A stretch of DNA of 64,000 nt from JANQOZ01 sp045106555 (GCA_045106555.1 JBGCET010000029.1:62001-126000); one strand, 5' to 3'; positions 6,784-15,720 are shown, numbered from the stretch's first letter. The notes: generated by a model not told the origin, from the sequence alone. Made by a program: numbers and translations.

Positions 6784-8322
6784 ATGATCCGATTTAAAGC
6801 CCTCGTCCTGATCGTCACGACATTGCTGTTGAGCAGCTGTGCCACGTATTACGACGATTACGATGACTATGATGAATACGGCTACGGTGACAGCTATGGC
6901 TACGACGACAGTTATGTCGTAGACGAAGTGGTGTACGGCGGGCACAGTTACGGTGGCAGCAGCTTTGCCGGTGGCTACGCCCATGACCCGTATTGGCGCA
7001 GCAGCGCTTTCAGCCTGTTTTACAACGATTTCCCCAGCTATTACGTGTGGTCTCCTTATCGAAGTCATTATCCTGGCTTCGGTCGAAATTTTGGATTTGG
7101 CTACAACGCGGGCTTCGGCCATAGCTTTATCGGTGGGCGACGCTTTGACCATTTCGGATTTGGTCACCATACGCCATTTTTCGGCTATACCTATCGACCC
7201 CGTTTCAGTTACTTCGGCTTTTACAGCCCGCGTTACTACAGCCCCACGTACTATCGAGACTATGACCGTCGCGATCGACGCTTCGTGGTCAGAACCCAGC
7301 GAGCGCCTTCAGCGGTGAACGAAGCACGTCGACTGACTCGCAACACCCGCCCAGGCGTTTTCGCCCAGCGCGGCCAGGCTGACCGTCGGCTGCCAATTAA
7401 GGCGGAAGGGCGGGCTAACGCGTCAAACAGCCGGACCGCGAGCAATTCTCGAGGTGTCGCGCCAACGGTCAATCGCCGCTCTACGTTCCAAAGAACGAAC
7501 CGGGCGGGAAGCGTTAACACTTCGTCGGCGGTCTCACGAAGCACGGGTCGGTCGGGAACGTTAACGCCTGCAAGTCCAGGCGCATCGACATTGCGCCGCA
7601 CACCATCAGTCAATGGAGCTCGAAAGCCGGCTGCCTCTGTGGTGCCGAGCTCTCGAACCCGCAATACTCGCGTGTTGACGCCTACTACCCGTGCCAGCCA
7701 GCGACCGACCAACACTAACGCCAGCCGCTCTGTGAACACCGGACGACCGGTAAAGCTGCAGCAAGATGGTCGAGCACTGGTCACGCGACCTACGGCTAAT
7801 CGGCTAAACGGCCTGTCGTCGCCGCGTGTTCGCAGCACATCAGCTGCACGTCCGGCAACTCGTCCCCAAGTTCGCAGCACGCAGCGGGCCACCACGCAAT
7901 CGCCGGGACTGCGCGCAAGCCAATCAAATCAGAGTCGGCGGGTGCCAGCGGTTCGGTCAGCTGGGCAGGGCCCCACTGGTGTTGCTCAGCAGCGGGTCCA
8001 ACGAGCGCCGTCGGTGCAGCGCCGATCAACAACAACGAATCGTGCGCCGCAGGTTCGAAGCCAGCCCCGCGCAACCACGCGGGCCCCGTCAAGAGCCACA
8101 ACTCGGGCTCCGGTTAAAACTCAGGCTAGAACTCAGGCCAGAACACCAGCCAGAACACTAGCCAGAGCACCAGCCAGAACACTAGCCAGAACACCAGCCA
8201 GAGCACCAGCCAGAGCACCAGCCAGAGCACCAGCAGCACAGCCTCAGCGGTCGGCGCCTTCTAAATCCCGTGGCCGGCAATCTTCCGGTCGGTCCCGAAG
8301 CCGCGGTCGCGATGACAACTAG
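6784..8322 (+). CDS. large low-complexity lipoprotein with Tyr/Gly-rich head and basic repetitive tail
   Basis: The 512-aa protein opens with a lipoprotein signal (lipobox LSSC, Cys19). Residues 20-50 are Tyr/Asp repeats, 50-165 are rich in Gly, Phe and Tyr, and from about 165 to the end the chain is almost only Arg, Ser, Thr, Ala, Pro, Gln and Asn, very basic. Near the C-terminus a 12-bp DNA repeat encodes T/APAR and T/LAR tetrapeptides. I know no enzyme domain here. By composition it resembles disordered, possibly polyanion-binding surface proteins; sorting and function are inference. Codon use looks native, with long open antisense frames caused by the biased composition. Confidence 0.85.
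   Translation: MIRFKALVLIVTTLLLSSCATYYDDYDDYDEYGYGDSYGYDDSYVVDEVVYGGHSYGGSSFAGGYAHDPYWRSSAFSLFYNDFPSYYVWSPYRSHYPGFGRNFGFGYNAGFGHSFIGGRRFDHFGFGHHTPFFGYTYRPRFSYFGFYSPRYYSPTYYRDYDRRDRRFVVRTQRAPSAVNEARRLTRNTRPGVFAQRGQADRRLPIKAEGRANASNSRTASNSRGVAPTVNRRSTFQRTNRAGSVNTSSAVSRSTGRSGTLTPASPGASTLRRTPSVNGARKPAASVVPSSRTRNTRVLTPTTRASQRPTNTNASRSVNTGRPVKLQQDGRALVTRPTANRLNGLSSPRVRSTSAARPATRPQVRSTQRATTQSPGLRASQSNQSRRVPAVRSAGQGPTGVAQQRVQRAPSVQRRSTTTNRAPQVRSQPRATTRAPSRATTRAPVKTQARTQARTPARTLARAPARTLARTPARAPARAPARAPAAQPQRSAPSKSRGRQSSGRSRSRGRDDN
8118..8237 (+). repeat. 12-bp tandem repeat, about ten units, inside the lipoprotein gene
   Basis: Units of the type AACACCAGCCAG, AGCACCAGCCAG and AACTCAGGCCAG follow each other without spacers, each coding for four residues (for example TPAR, APAR, TLAR). 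The unit length is a multiple of three, so copy-number change by slippage would shorten or lengthen the protein without a frameshift. Confidence 0.9.
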
Positions 8323-8460
8323 TGTGCACAGGCGTAAGCCGATTCCAGTATTAAGTCCAAGCGGTTGATCACTCGGTTTCTCAGCGCGCGGTTCTTGATG
8401 CCGCTAGGTAGACCGCCAGTAATATTTCTCTGATCAAGGTTGTTGGAATTGAAAGACAAT

Positions 8461-8489
8461 CTCCCCGCCCGGTTCGTCCGAGCGGGGAG
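8461..8489 (-). terminator. hairpin, possible terminator for both flanking genes
   Basis: CTCCCCGC (8461-8468) pairs with GCGGGGAG (8482-8489) around a 13-nt loop. It lies between the convergent lipoprotein gene and the 57-aa gene. Neither side has a long T run (ATTGTCTTTC on the minus strand), so termination strength is unclear. Confidence 0.45.
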
Positions 8490-8518
8490 CTGCCTTTGAG
8501 GGAGGAAGAAACGCAGAT

Positions 8519-8692
8519 TCAGCGATCCAGCTGGTCCAGTTCGTGACGCAACTCCGACTTTCTTGTCTTGAGAGCGTCCGCATCTGGTTTGCCGCTGGGC
8601 ATCCGTTCCAGCTTCAGTTCAACTTCACCCAGTTCGACCATCAGGTCGTGTAGCGTGGCGACGCGCTGGGTGAGACTGGCTGATTGACTCAC
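8519..8692 (-). CDS. 57-aa coiled-coil protein
   Basis: A GTG start at 8692 is preceded by AGGA at eight bases. The product (SQSASLTQRVATLHDL..., ending ELRHELDQLDR) has heptad-like Leu/Val spacing in two helices broken at MPSGKPDA, so a short helical hairpin or coiled coil is likely. There is no signal or membrane segment. The family is not recognised. It stands alone, convergent with the lipoprotein gene, with the 8461-8489 hairpin downstream. Codon pattern and ribosome site support a real gene. Confidence 0.6.
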   Translation of the reverse strand: MSQSASLTQRVATLHDLMVELGEVELKLERMPSGKPDADALKTRKSELRHELDQLDR

Positions 8693-8878
8693 GGCTCACA
8701 TCCTGTGTTGCTGGTCATCTGTATCTACACCGATGTTGTAAGCAAAGGCTGTGCCAAAGCTGCAAAGTGTGGGAGACCCCAATTTCGGAGGTTGGCCAGT
8801 GCCGGCAGCGTCGCCGACGACAGCAGCAGGTGACGTCCTGCGTCAGAATTTGCCCTTCCGCAGGGGGTAGGAGCCGGG

Positions 8879-9730
8879 TTAGGAGTCTCCGGACTTGAGG
8901 TGGCGCTGGCCACCCCTGGGTTTACCTAATTTTTTCCCTCCATCGACAAATCGAAACGGCAACGATTGGGTTCGGCCCCAGGTGTCTGCGCGATAAACCG
9001 CAAAATGTAGATGGGGTGTGGTGCTATGACCGGTGTTGCCCGACAGCGCAATGAGCTGACCCCGATTTACCTTTTGACCAATTTCAACCAGTACACCATT
9101 CTGTTGGAGATGGTAGTACTCGCCAGTAGTGCCATCATCGTGCAGCACAACCAAAAAGTTGGCATATTTTGCGCATTCCTTATCCCAACAACCCCGGTTA
9201 TGTTGCTCGCGAAGCTGGACCACTGTTCCGTCTCTGGCTGCCATCACCTGGCTCCCGACCGGCATGCCGAAATCCACCGCATATCCTTCTCGACCGGTAT
9301 GGGAAAACCGTGAACCAAACCCCTGCAGAATGCGCCAGCTCTCGCCCGCCGCGTAAGGTAGTGCATAGGGGTAATTGTCGGCGTGCTTAGGTGTTAGACG
9401 ACCGACCGCGTAGTCGTACCAATATTGGTAGCGATAACGTTTGCCGGCGTCTTGCCGCCGGTAGCTTGCGATTTTCACGCGATCAGAGCCATTGATCTCA
9501 ACGGTAACGCTTCGCTTCGGTCCTTTGAGATTTGTTACCTCAGCACGAAAACTTACCGCGATGGGCCAGGGCTTAAGGTTGGTTGCAAAAAATTCCAGCT
9601 GATCGCCTTCACCAACGGGTTCCACACACACCCAGTCTTCAAAGCAAGACTCATTGGCCAGCGAAGCGCTGACCCACAGCAAAGCAAAAATCAGAACGTG
9701 GCGAAAATTTTTGTGGCTGATAGGATGCAC
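8879..9730 (-). CDS. secreted M23 (LytM-type) peptidase
   Basis: The 283-aa protein has a signal peptide (cleavage near ASLA/N, residue 25) and a C-terminal M23 metallopeptidase domain from about 140. The zinc and catalytic residues are present: His144 and Asp153 (HTGREGYAVD), His207 (EYYHLQ), and His240-x-His242 (HLHF). Such proteins cut peptidoglycan cross-links, usually glycyl or D-Ala-mDAP bonds, in the periplasm. The N-terminal 110 residues look like a beta-sandwich of unknown role. Its start lies only 26 bp from the divergent rep gene, so the two share a very tight promoter region. Confidence 0.88.
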   Translation of the reverse strand: MHPISHKNFRHVLIFALLWVSASLANESCFEDWVCVEPVGEGDQLEFFATNLKPWPIAVSFRAEVTNLKGPKRSVTVEINGSDRVKIASYRRQDAGKRYRYQYWYDYAVGRLTPKHADNYPYALPYAAGESWRILQGFGSRFSHTGREGYAVDFGMPVGSQVMAARDGTVVQLREQHNRGCWDKECAKYANFLVVLHDDGTTGEYYHLQQNGVLVEIGQKVNRGQLIALSGNTGHSTTPHLHFAVYRADTWGRTQSLPFRFVDGGKKLGKPRGGQRHLKSGDS

Positions 9731-9756
9731 GCCCCCTTTGAGACATCGACGGAACC

Positions 9757-11700
9757 GTGAAGTTTCAGCTAAATCCTCAGCAGCAGGCGGCTGTGTCGTG
9801 CTGCGATCAACCGCTTCTGGTTCTTGCTGGCGCGGGCAGCGGGAAAACCGGCGTGATTACGCAAAAGGTGGTGCACCTGGTGCGTCAGCAGGCCATGTTG
9901 CCGGAAAAAATCGCGGCCATTACGTTCACCCGAAAGGCCGCGCGCGAAATGCGCCAACGCATTGCTGGCATTTTAGGAGACGAGGCAAAGGGCGTGTGGA
10001 TTTCCACGTTTCATGCCCTGGGTTTACGCATTCTGCGGGAGGAGTGTGGGCGCCTCGGGTACCGACCAGGTTTCAGTATATTTGACCCGCAGGACACCCA
10101 GGGCATGCTGCGCGAAATTTTGCCGGACGGATCAAGCAAAGACGATATTGAGCGCGTACGGTGGCAAATCAGCGCCTGGAAAAACGATGGCCTGAGTCCG
10201 GAAACGGCGCCGGGCGAACCCACCACCATTGAATACTTCGCCTTGTACCAGCAACGCCTGGCCCACTATAACGCGTTTGATTTTGATGACCTGGTTTCCC
10301 GCCCCGGCGCTTTGCTGGAATCTGATTCGGAGTGCCGCGAGCGCTGGCAATGGCAATTCAGGCATGTGCTGGTTGACGAATGTCAGGATACTAACGCCTG
10401 CCAGTATCGCCTGCTCAAAGCGCTCACCGGCCCGCGTACGGGTCTGACGGCTGTAGGGGATGACGATCAATCCATTTACGGCTGGCGCGGCGCTCGGCCG
10501 GATAACCTCGATCAGCTGGGGCAGGACTTCAAAGGTCTGGCGGTGATTAAGCTGGAGCAAAATTACCGATCCAGCGGAACCATTTTGAAGGCAGCTAACG
10601 CGCTGATTGCCAACAACCCTCACACGCTGGACAAAGCCCTCTGGAGCGACCTGGGTGAGGGCGACCTGATTGCGCTGCGTCCCTGCAGTGATCCCGCCGA
10701 TGAGGCTGACCAAGTGGTGGCCGCCATCTTGCAGCGGAAATTCACATTGAAGGCCCAGCCCGGGGATTTCGCTATCCTGTATCGATCTAACCACCAGGCC
10801 CGGGCATTAGAACAGGCGCTTCGCGGTCACCGATTGCCTTACCGCGTCTCAGGTGGACCGTCGTGGTTTGAGCGTAGCGAAATAAAAGACCTGATTTGTT
10901 ATTTGCGTTTGTTAGCCAACCCCAGTGATGACGCTGCCTTTCTGCGCATTGTGAATCGGCCCCGTAGAGAAATTGGGGCTGGATCAGTCGACAAAATTGC
11001 CACGGTTGCAGCACGCAGGAATTGTGCCCTGCTGGCTGCCGCTGCCAACCTTCCCATGACCATTAATGCGCGAAGCTCAGCCCGCATTGAACAGTTTGTA
11101 AGCTGGATGAATGAATTGCGCCATGCGGAGCTACCACCGGCCCAGTTGATCGCTCAAATTGTTGAACACACTGGATATCGAGATTTTGTTGCTCGTGACG
11201 CGGCCGACGATGCGGCGGGTCGAACGCGGGTGAAATCTGTGGATGATTTTGTGCAGTGGTTATCAGCCCTGGAGGGAGATCTTCAAGAGGTGATTCAACA
11301 GCTGTCACTGGGCGACGATGAGGGTAACGAGGAGCAAGACGACCGGGTGCGCCTGATGACGCTGCATGCCGCCAAGGGTCTGGAGTTCCCCCATGTGTTC
11401 TTGGTGGGCGTGGAGGAGGGCGTGCTGCCACACAAGAACTCGTTGGACGACGGCCAGTTGGAAGAAGAGCGACGCTTGATGTACGTGGGCATCACCCGGG
11501 CTCGGCAAACCCTCACCATCAGCTGGTGCGAGGCGCGGCGGCGGTTCGGAGAAATTGAAGACGGCGGAGTCAGCCGATTTGTGGCGGAAATTCCCAAGGC
11601 CCTCGTTCATCATCATGGCGATACTCAGGCGCAGACCCCAGGCACTGCCAAAGCCCATCTTGCTGGCTTGCGTGACATGCTCAAGGATCTTGACACGTAA
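9757..11700 (+). CDS. rep: ATP-dependent DNA helicase Rep
   Basis: Rep is an SF1A 3'-5' helicase that moves with the replisome and clears proteins from DNA. The 647-aa protein has Walker A AGAGSGKT (24-31), TFTRKAAREM (56-65), motif II VDECQDTN (206-213), motif III GDDDQSIYGWRGA (234-246), LEQNYRSS, and motif VI RRLMYVGITRAR near the C-terminus. Length is close to E. coli Rep (673). The start is GTG 9757. It is Rep rather than UvrD by overall similarity, its early MKFQLNPQQQAAV start and its length. Confidence 0.92.
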   Translation: MKFQLNPQQQAAVSCCDQPLLVLAGAGSGKTGVITQKVVHLVRQQAMLPEKIAAITFTRKAAREMRQRIAGILGDEAKGVWISTFHALGLRILREECGRLGYRPGFSIFDPQDTQGMLREILPDGSSKDDIERVRWQISAWKNDGLSPETAPGEPTTIEYFALYQQRLAHYNAFDFDDLVSRPGALLESDSECRERWQWQFRHVLVDECQDTNACQYRLLKALTGPRTGLTAVGDDDQSIYGWRGARPDNLDQLGQDFKGLAVIKLEQNYRSSGTILKAANALIANNPHTLDKALWSDLGEGDLIALRPCSDPADEADQVVAAILQRKFTLKAQPGDFAILYRSNHQARALEQALRGHRLPYRVSGGPSWFERSEIKDLICYLRLLANPSDDAAFLRIVNRPRREIGAGSVDKIATVAARRNCALLAAAANLPMTINARSSARIEQFVSWMNELRHAELPPAQLIAQIVEHTGYRDFVARDAADDAAGRTRVKSVDDFVQWLSALEGDLQEVIQQLSLGDDEGNEEQDDRVRLMTLHAAKGLEFPHVFLVGVEEGVLPHKNSLDDGQLEEERRLMYVGITRARQTLTISWCEARRRFGEIEDGGVSRFVAEIPKALVHHHGDTQAQTPGTAKAHLAGLRDMLKDLDT

Positions 11701-11720
11701 CGCGTCACCGTTGGCCCGCT

Positions 11721-13946
11721 TCAATCGTCGGAAAAGATATCGCCCAATCGAATGAAAAACGTGCCATCGCCTTCTTCACCGATTCCCAGTCCGACGTACA
11801 AGGGCCCCAGCGGCGAACGATAGCCGAAGTACAGGCTGCCATGAAGCAGGGCGGAATCGACGCTGATATCGCTGCGTTGATCCCACACATTGCCTAATTC
11901 AACGGTGCCTCCCAGATACGCGGGAAAAAGACCGGTGCGACTAAGTGAATAGCGGTAACCGGCAACCCCCACCGCCAAATGCTGGCCGGATAGCTGATTA
12001 AATTCCAAACCCGACAAGTTTCCAAAGCCACCGGCACGGAATAGACCGTAGATCGGCGCATCATTGTTGATGGTCGTGTTGAAGGTGCCGCCCAAGAGCA
12101 CATGATGGCGATCGTTCAGCAGCCAGTTGTAATAGTAGGTAGACGACAGCTGGCGAAAATTGGTGTCAGCCCCTAACGCATCAAGCTCCGCTCTGTACTC
12201 GATGGTGCCCAGACCCCCGTTGTTGGGGAAAAACAGGTTGTCTAGATGGTCGTAGCGAAAGCGTGCGAACCATTGTCCGGTGTCGAACTGTGCGCCAGGA
12301 ATTTCCCGATCCCCGATGCTCAGCTCGGTATCCCCGGTGCCCAGGCGAAGACCAACGCTGAAGTCGGCGGAGTTACCAAACTCTTTTCCGGTAGTGAGTT
12401 CCAGTTCAGCTCGGTCGACCAGTATTTCTGCCAGGGGTTGATCGTCGTCGAACAGACGGAATTTATTGGTACGAAGTCCGGCCCTGGCGGTCACAAACCA
12501 GGGTTGTTTGGGTTGCAGGGGTTTGTACAGTTCTGTGAATAGTGCCGGTTCTTCGCCTATCTGCGCCACTGTACGCCACTCGCCGCCATAACCATCCATA
12601 TCGGTCTTGAGGTAGCCCAAGCGCAGGTTGAAAGCATTGTCGTCAGCATCAGAGATAAAGGTCAGCCCGTATTCAATAAGGTTGGGAGCCCTGGGGTCGG
12701 ACACCACGTCCAGAATCACGCCTAACTCACCATTACGTTCTGTCAGTCGATATCGGACCTGGCGCAAATGCCCAAGGCCGTAAATTTGATCAATTTCATG
12801 GTCCAAATTGTCAAAATTCAGCACCTGACCTTCACTAATGCTCAGGCGGCTGAGGATCATCTCGTCGGAATAGTGGGAGTTGTTGTTGACCTTCACCCAG
12901 TTCACGACGCCCGCTGGACTCTGGCATTGGGTAAGGGCGCGACGGTAAGTCCGATAGTCCTCGTCGCCCAGACCATAGCGACCGAGTCTCTCTGCATGGG
13001 CATCTGCCGTAGCCTCGCCCACCGGGATAGCCGTGGCGAACTTCTCAAAGTCTACCGATCCCACGGTATCGGCCAGGTCAGGCACCAGCAGCGTATCGGT
13101 GGCGCGCAACAAGCGAGTTTGCGCTGCCACTCCCTGCACAACCAGCAGATTGGTGAGCTGTTCAACCATATCGAACAGGTTGCCCAATTCGTCGCGGGCA
13201 AACAGCGGCGTGCCGACATCCACGGCAATGATGACGTCAGCCCCCATATCCCGAGCGATTTGTACCGGCAGGTTGTTCACGATGCCACCATCCACCAGCA
13301 GTTGTTCGTTCAGTGAGACCGGCGAAAACGCCCCAGGAATGGACATGCTGGCACGCATGGCCAGCGCTAAATCGCCGGAGTCCAACACAACCTGTTGGCC
13401 AGAGATGATGTCGGCGGCAACCGCGCGAAAGGGGATCGGCAACTGGTCGAAGTTCTCCTGGTGGGTTTGTCCCAGAGTCACCCGTTTCAGCAGCAAGTTG
13501 ACCTTTTGTCCCGCCAATACGCCTCCAGGCAGGATTAGCTCACCCTCCTTGTAGCCGAGTTTAGGGCCGAACAGGTCGAGATCGTCGTCTCGTTTGCGTC
13601 GAAAACGTCGTTCCGTCCGGTTGGGCTGGTCGGTGAACAGTTCTGACCAGTTCAGGTTGCTCATCTGTGCCTGAATTTCGTCTGCCGTCATGCCTGTGGC
13701 ATACAGACCGCCAATGACCGACCCCATTGAGGTGCCCGCAATGTAGTCTATCGGCACGCGCAGCCGTTCCAGGGTTTTGAGAACGCCGATGTGGGCGGCA
13801 CCTCGAGCCCCGCCGCCGCCAAGTACCAACCCTATGCGGGGGCGCTGATCGGTGCTGAGCTGACATTGCTGCCGGGTTTGCTGGGCCTCTGCCATGGAGT
13901 TCATGAGCAGGCTGGCAACCAGGGTCCATAGGGAATAACGTCTCAA
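11721..13946 (-). CDS. patatin-like phospholipase autotransporter (type Vd, PlpD-like)
   Basis: The 741-aa protein begins with a signal peptide (cleavage about residue 21). A patatin domain follows with oxyanion loop GGGGARG (43-49), nucleophile elbow GTSMG (Ser73) and catalytic Asp219 in VDGGIVNN. A POTRA-like segment spans roughly 340-430, and a 16-strand-type beta-barrel with alternating aromatic strands runs to the C-terminus. This is the PlpD/type Vd arrangement: the lipase is exported and carried to the surface by its own barrel. The catalytic Ser-Asp dyad is intact, so phospholipase A activity is expected. It is convergent with rep, 20 bp apart. Confidence 0.9.
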   Translation of the reverse strand: MRRYSLWTLVASLLMNSMAEAQQTRQQCQLSTDQRPRIGLVLGGGGARGAAHIGVLKTLERLRVPIDYIAGTSMGSVIGGLYATGMTADEIQAQMSNLNWSELFTDQPNRTERRFRRKRDDDLDLFGPKLGYKEGELILPGGVLAGQKVNLLLKRVTLGQTHQENFDQLPIPFRAVAADIISGQQVVLDSGDLALAMRASMSIPGAFSPVSLNEQLLVDGGIVNNLPVQIARDMGADVIIAVDVGTPLFARDELGNLFDMVEQLTNLLVVQGVAAQTRLLRATDTLLVPDLADTVGSVDFEKFATAIPVGEATADAHAERLGRYGLGDEDYRTYRRALTQCQSPAGVVNWVKVNNNSHYSDEMILSRLSISEGQVLNFDNLDHEIDQIYGLGHLRQVRYRLTERNGELGVILDVVSDPRAPNLIEYGLTFISDADDNAFNLRLGYLKTDMDGYGGEWRTVAQIGEEPALFTELYKPLQPKQPWFVTARAGLRTNKFRLFDDDQPLAEILVDRAELELTTGKEFGNSADFSVGLRLGTGDTELSIGDREIPGAQFDTGQWFARFRYDHLDNLFFPNNGGLGTIEYRAELDALGADTNFRQLSSTYYYNWLLNDRHHVLLGGTFNTTINNDAPIYGLFRAGGFGNLSGLEFNQLSGQHLAVGVAGYRYSLSRTGLFPAYLGGTVELGNVWDQRSDISVDSALLHGSLYFGYRSPLGPLYVGLGIGEEGDGTFFIRLGDIFSDD

Positions 13947-14037
13947 AATACGTTTCCGGTTAACGATCCAGTGGCTATGGTAGCGGCCGGAATCGCTGCG
14001 AACGAGTGCAAAATTCGCTGCGCTGACCCCAACTACC

Positions 14038-14063
14038 TGTAACTTACTGGGCAGCGGTCCGTA
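14038..14063 (+). promoter_or_regulatory. candidate ECF-type autoregulatory promoter
   Basis: TGTAAC (14038-14043) and CGTA (14060-14063) are separated by exactly 16 nt, the spacing and core (AAC and CGT) recognised by many ECF sigma factors. It lies directly before the ECF sigma gene, so autoregulation is likely. Transcription would start about 14070, only a few bases from ATG 14074, implying a nearly leaderless message; no Shine-Dalgarno with proper spacing is visible. Confidence 0.35.
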
Positions 14064-14073
14064 TGATGGGGTA

Positions 14074-14577
14074 ATGAAACGTCGTTTCCGCAGCCTGGTG
14101 AAAGAACACCAGGGTCAGCTTTTCTCGCTGGCTTACCATCTACTGGGCCAATCCGCTGAGGCGGAGGACGTGGTTCAGGACGTGTTGGTGAAGCTGTGGC
14201 AACACCTCTCAGGGCTCGAGGCTGAGCGGGTTAAGCCCTGGCTTTTGCGGGTTACCCGCAACGCCTGCCTGGACCTGTTGCGTCGCAGACGCTACAGCCA
14301 AGCGTATGTGGCACAAACTGCTGGCGGTGACGCCGTCGTGGTGAACGAGACCCCATTGGACCGCCTGTCCAGCAGCGATTTGGGTCAACGGCTGGCCCAT
14401 GCCATCCGAGAGCTGGATGAACCATTTTGTTCGCTGGTGGTTCTAAGAGACGTGGAAGAGCTGACTTATCAGGAAATCGGTGAGGCGCTGGAGCTGAAGG
14501 AAAGCCAGGTGAAAGTGTATTTACACCGCGCAAGGCGCAAGCTGCGCAAGCGATTAGGGAGTGAAATGGATGACTGA
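14074..14577 (+). CDS. ECF-family RNA polymerase sigma factor
   Basis: The 167-aa protein has sigma region 2 at about 8-75 (LAYHLLGQSAEAEDVVQDVLVKLW, core-binding and -10 recognition) and region 4 at about 110-165 (ELTYQEIGEALELKESQVKVYLHRARRKL, helix-turn-helix for the -35), with no region 1 or 3. Its stop overlaps the anti-sigma start by 8 bp, and a DUF4252 gene follows in the same operon. That order, sigma, membrane anti-sigma, DUF4252, indicates control by an envelope-derived signal. The signal is not known. Confidence 0.9.
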   Translation: MKRRFRSLVKEHQGQLFSLAYHLLGQSAEAEDVVQDVLVKLWQHLSGLEAERVKPWLLRVTRNACLDLLRRRRYSQAYVAQTAGGDAVVVNETPLDRLSSSDLGQRLAHAIRELDEPFCSLVVLRDVEELTYQEIGEALELKESQVKVYLHRARRKLRKRLGSEMDD

Positions 14578-15157
14578 ACAATCCCTGCCCAACTGGTTTG
14601 ATGAGCGCATTGAGCTGTGGCTTGATGGCGAGCTCCAGGGAAGCGAAGCGGCCTTATTTGAAGCCCGTCTGGCCAGCGACCCGTTGTTGGAGCGTGAGGT
14701 GGCCAGAGCCACTACGTTAACCTCCCGGTTGGCCGATTTGCCATCCCTTAAAGCCCCCAGTGCCATTCAGCGCTCAGTCATGGAAATGACCGGGGCTGGC
14801 TGGTCGTTGCCTTCGTTACCTGCCTGGGGCTGGTCGCTGGGCGGCGCTTGCGCGGCGGCACTGGTTCTGCTGGTCACCGTTGGCCCGGGTAATCCGGTGT
14901 TGGAAAATTCCGACTTCCCGGAGACGGTCGCTGTGGTCGAGCAAGCCAGTGGATTGCCCGGTGAATTGCCCAGTGAATTGCCCAGCGAAATGGTTTTAGC
15001 CAAAGCGCGAGCGGATCTGGCCCTGGCGCTGAGTTACATCGATCAGGCCGGTGATATGGCCGCCCGACAATTGGGTGCCAGGGCGGGAGAGGTGACTGCC
15101 AGGAGCTTAATGCGTCCCCAACGCCAGCGCAGCGATGAGTCGTCCAGCGCCATATGA
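14570..15157 (+). CDS. membrane anti-sigma factor
   Basis: The 195-aa product starts at ATG 14570 with GGAG eight bases upstream (an upstream in-frame GTG at 14561 is less likely). The N-terminal cytoplasmic part (WFDERIELWLDGELQGSEAA) resembles a zinc-free anti-sigma helical domain, with a single membrane helix near residues 84-104 (LGGACAAALVLLVTVG) and a periplasmic tail. By position and shape it should hold the ECF factor inactive. The periplasmic part contains a short GELPSELPSE repeat. Its stop overlaps the next start as ATGA. Confidence 0.8.
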   Translation: MTEQSLPNWFDERIELWLDGELQGSEAALFEARLASDPLLEREVARATTLTSRLADLPSLKAPSAIQRSVMEMTGAGWSLPSLPAWGWSLGGACAAALVLLVTVGPGNPVLENSDFPETVAVVEQASGLPGELPSELPSEMVLAKARADLALALSYIDQAGDMAARQLGARAGEVTARSLMRPQRQRSDESSSAI

Positions 15158-15720
15158 TTAAGATTGGATTTTCAACGATCGGGTTAACAGGGTTTGCTGC
15201 GCTGTGGCGGACAATACTGATGGCCCTAATGCTTCCCGCGACGTCGTTTGCCCAAGGGTTGGCGGATCATCCGGGATTTGTCGATTTTGGCGACCTTTCG
15301 GGGATTGCTGACGCAGAACCCACCATCGAAGTTTCTTTGGGCCCTGCATTGCTCGGATTTGTGCGTAAGACTGTGAGCTCAGAGGATCCGGAGCTGGCCA
15401 GTACCTTAGGTAAATTGCGCGGTATAGAGCTGCGGGTCTTTGACATCGCGCCGGAGTTCCTTGCCGACGCAAAGCAAAAGACCCAGGCCATTTCCAAGCG
15501 ACTGAAATCCGCTGATTGGGAGCCCGCGGTTGCCGTCCGCGCTGAGGACTCGACGGTACACATGTACATGAAAACCCGCGACGACATTGTGCAGGGCATG
15601 GTGGTGATGATTGTGGAGTCAGGCGGTGACGCGGTGTTCTTGAATATTATTGGCGAAATTGACCCTGAACAGTTGGGTAGCGTGGCAGGTCGGTTTGGCG
15701 TGTCCCTGGACGACCTGTAG
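15154..15720 (+). CDS. DUF4252 domain secreted protein
   Basis: The 188-aa product has an N-terminal signal (hydrophobic 12-34, ending SFA/Q) and the DUF4252 layout: HPGFVDFGDLSGI, then PTIEVSLGPALLGFV and a beta/alpha region ending IIGEIDPEQLGSVAGRF. DUF4252 genes commonly sit behind ECF sigma and anti-sigma genes, as here. No catalytic motif is visible. It may be the target or a feedback partner of the sigma factor; that is inference. Translation is coupled to the anti-sigma gene by the ATGA overlap. Confidence 0.85.
   Translation: MIKIGFSTIGLTGFAALWRTILMALMLPATSFAQGLADHPGFVDFGDLSGIADAEPTIEVSLGPALLGFVRKTVSSEDPELASTLGKLRGIELRVFDIAPEFLADAKQKTQAISKRLKSADWEPAVAVRAEDSTVHMYMKTRDDIVQGMVVMIVESGGDAVFLNIIGEIDPEQLGSVAGRFGVSLDDL

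Noticed and set aside
7260..7895. A 211-codon Arg/Val-rich open frame on the minus strand
   Set aside because: It is the complement of the low-complexity part of the lipoprotein gene, where few stop codons can arise on either strand.
8118..8237. Possible CRISPR array
   Set aside because: The repeats are 12 bp, directly adjacent with no spacers, and in frame within a protein gene.
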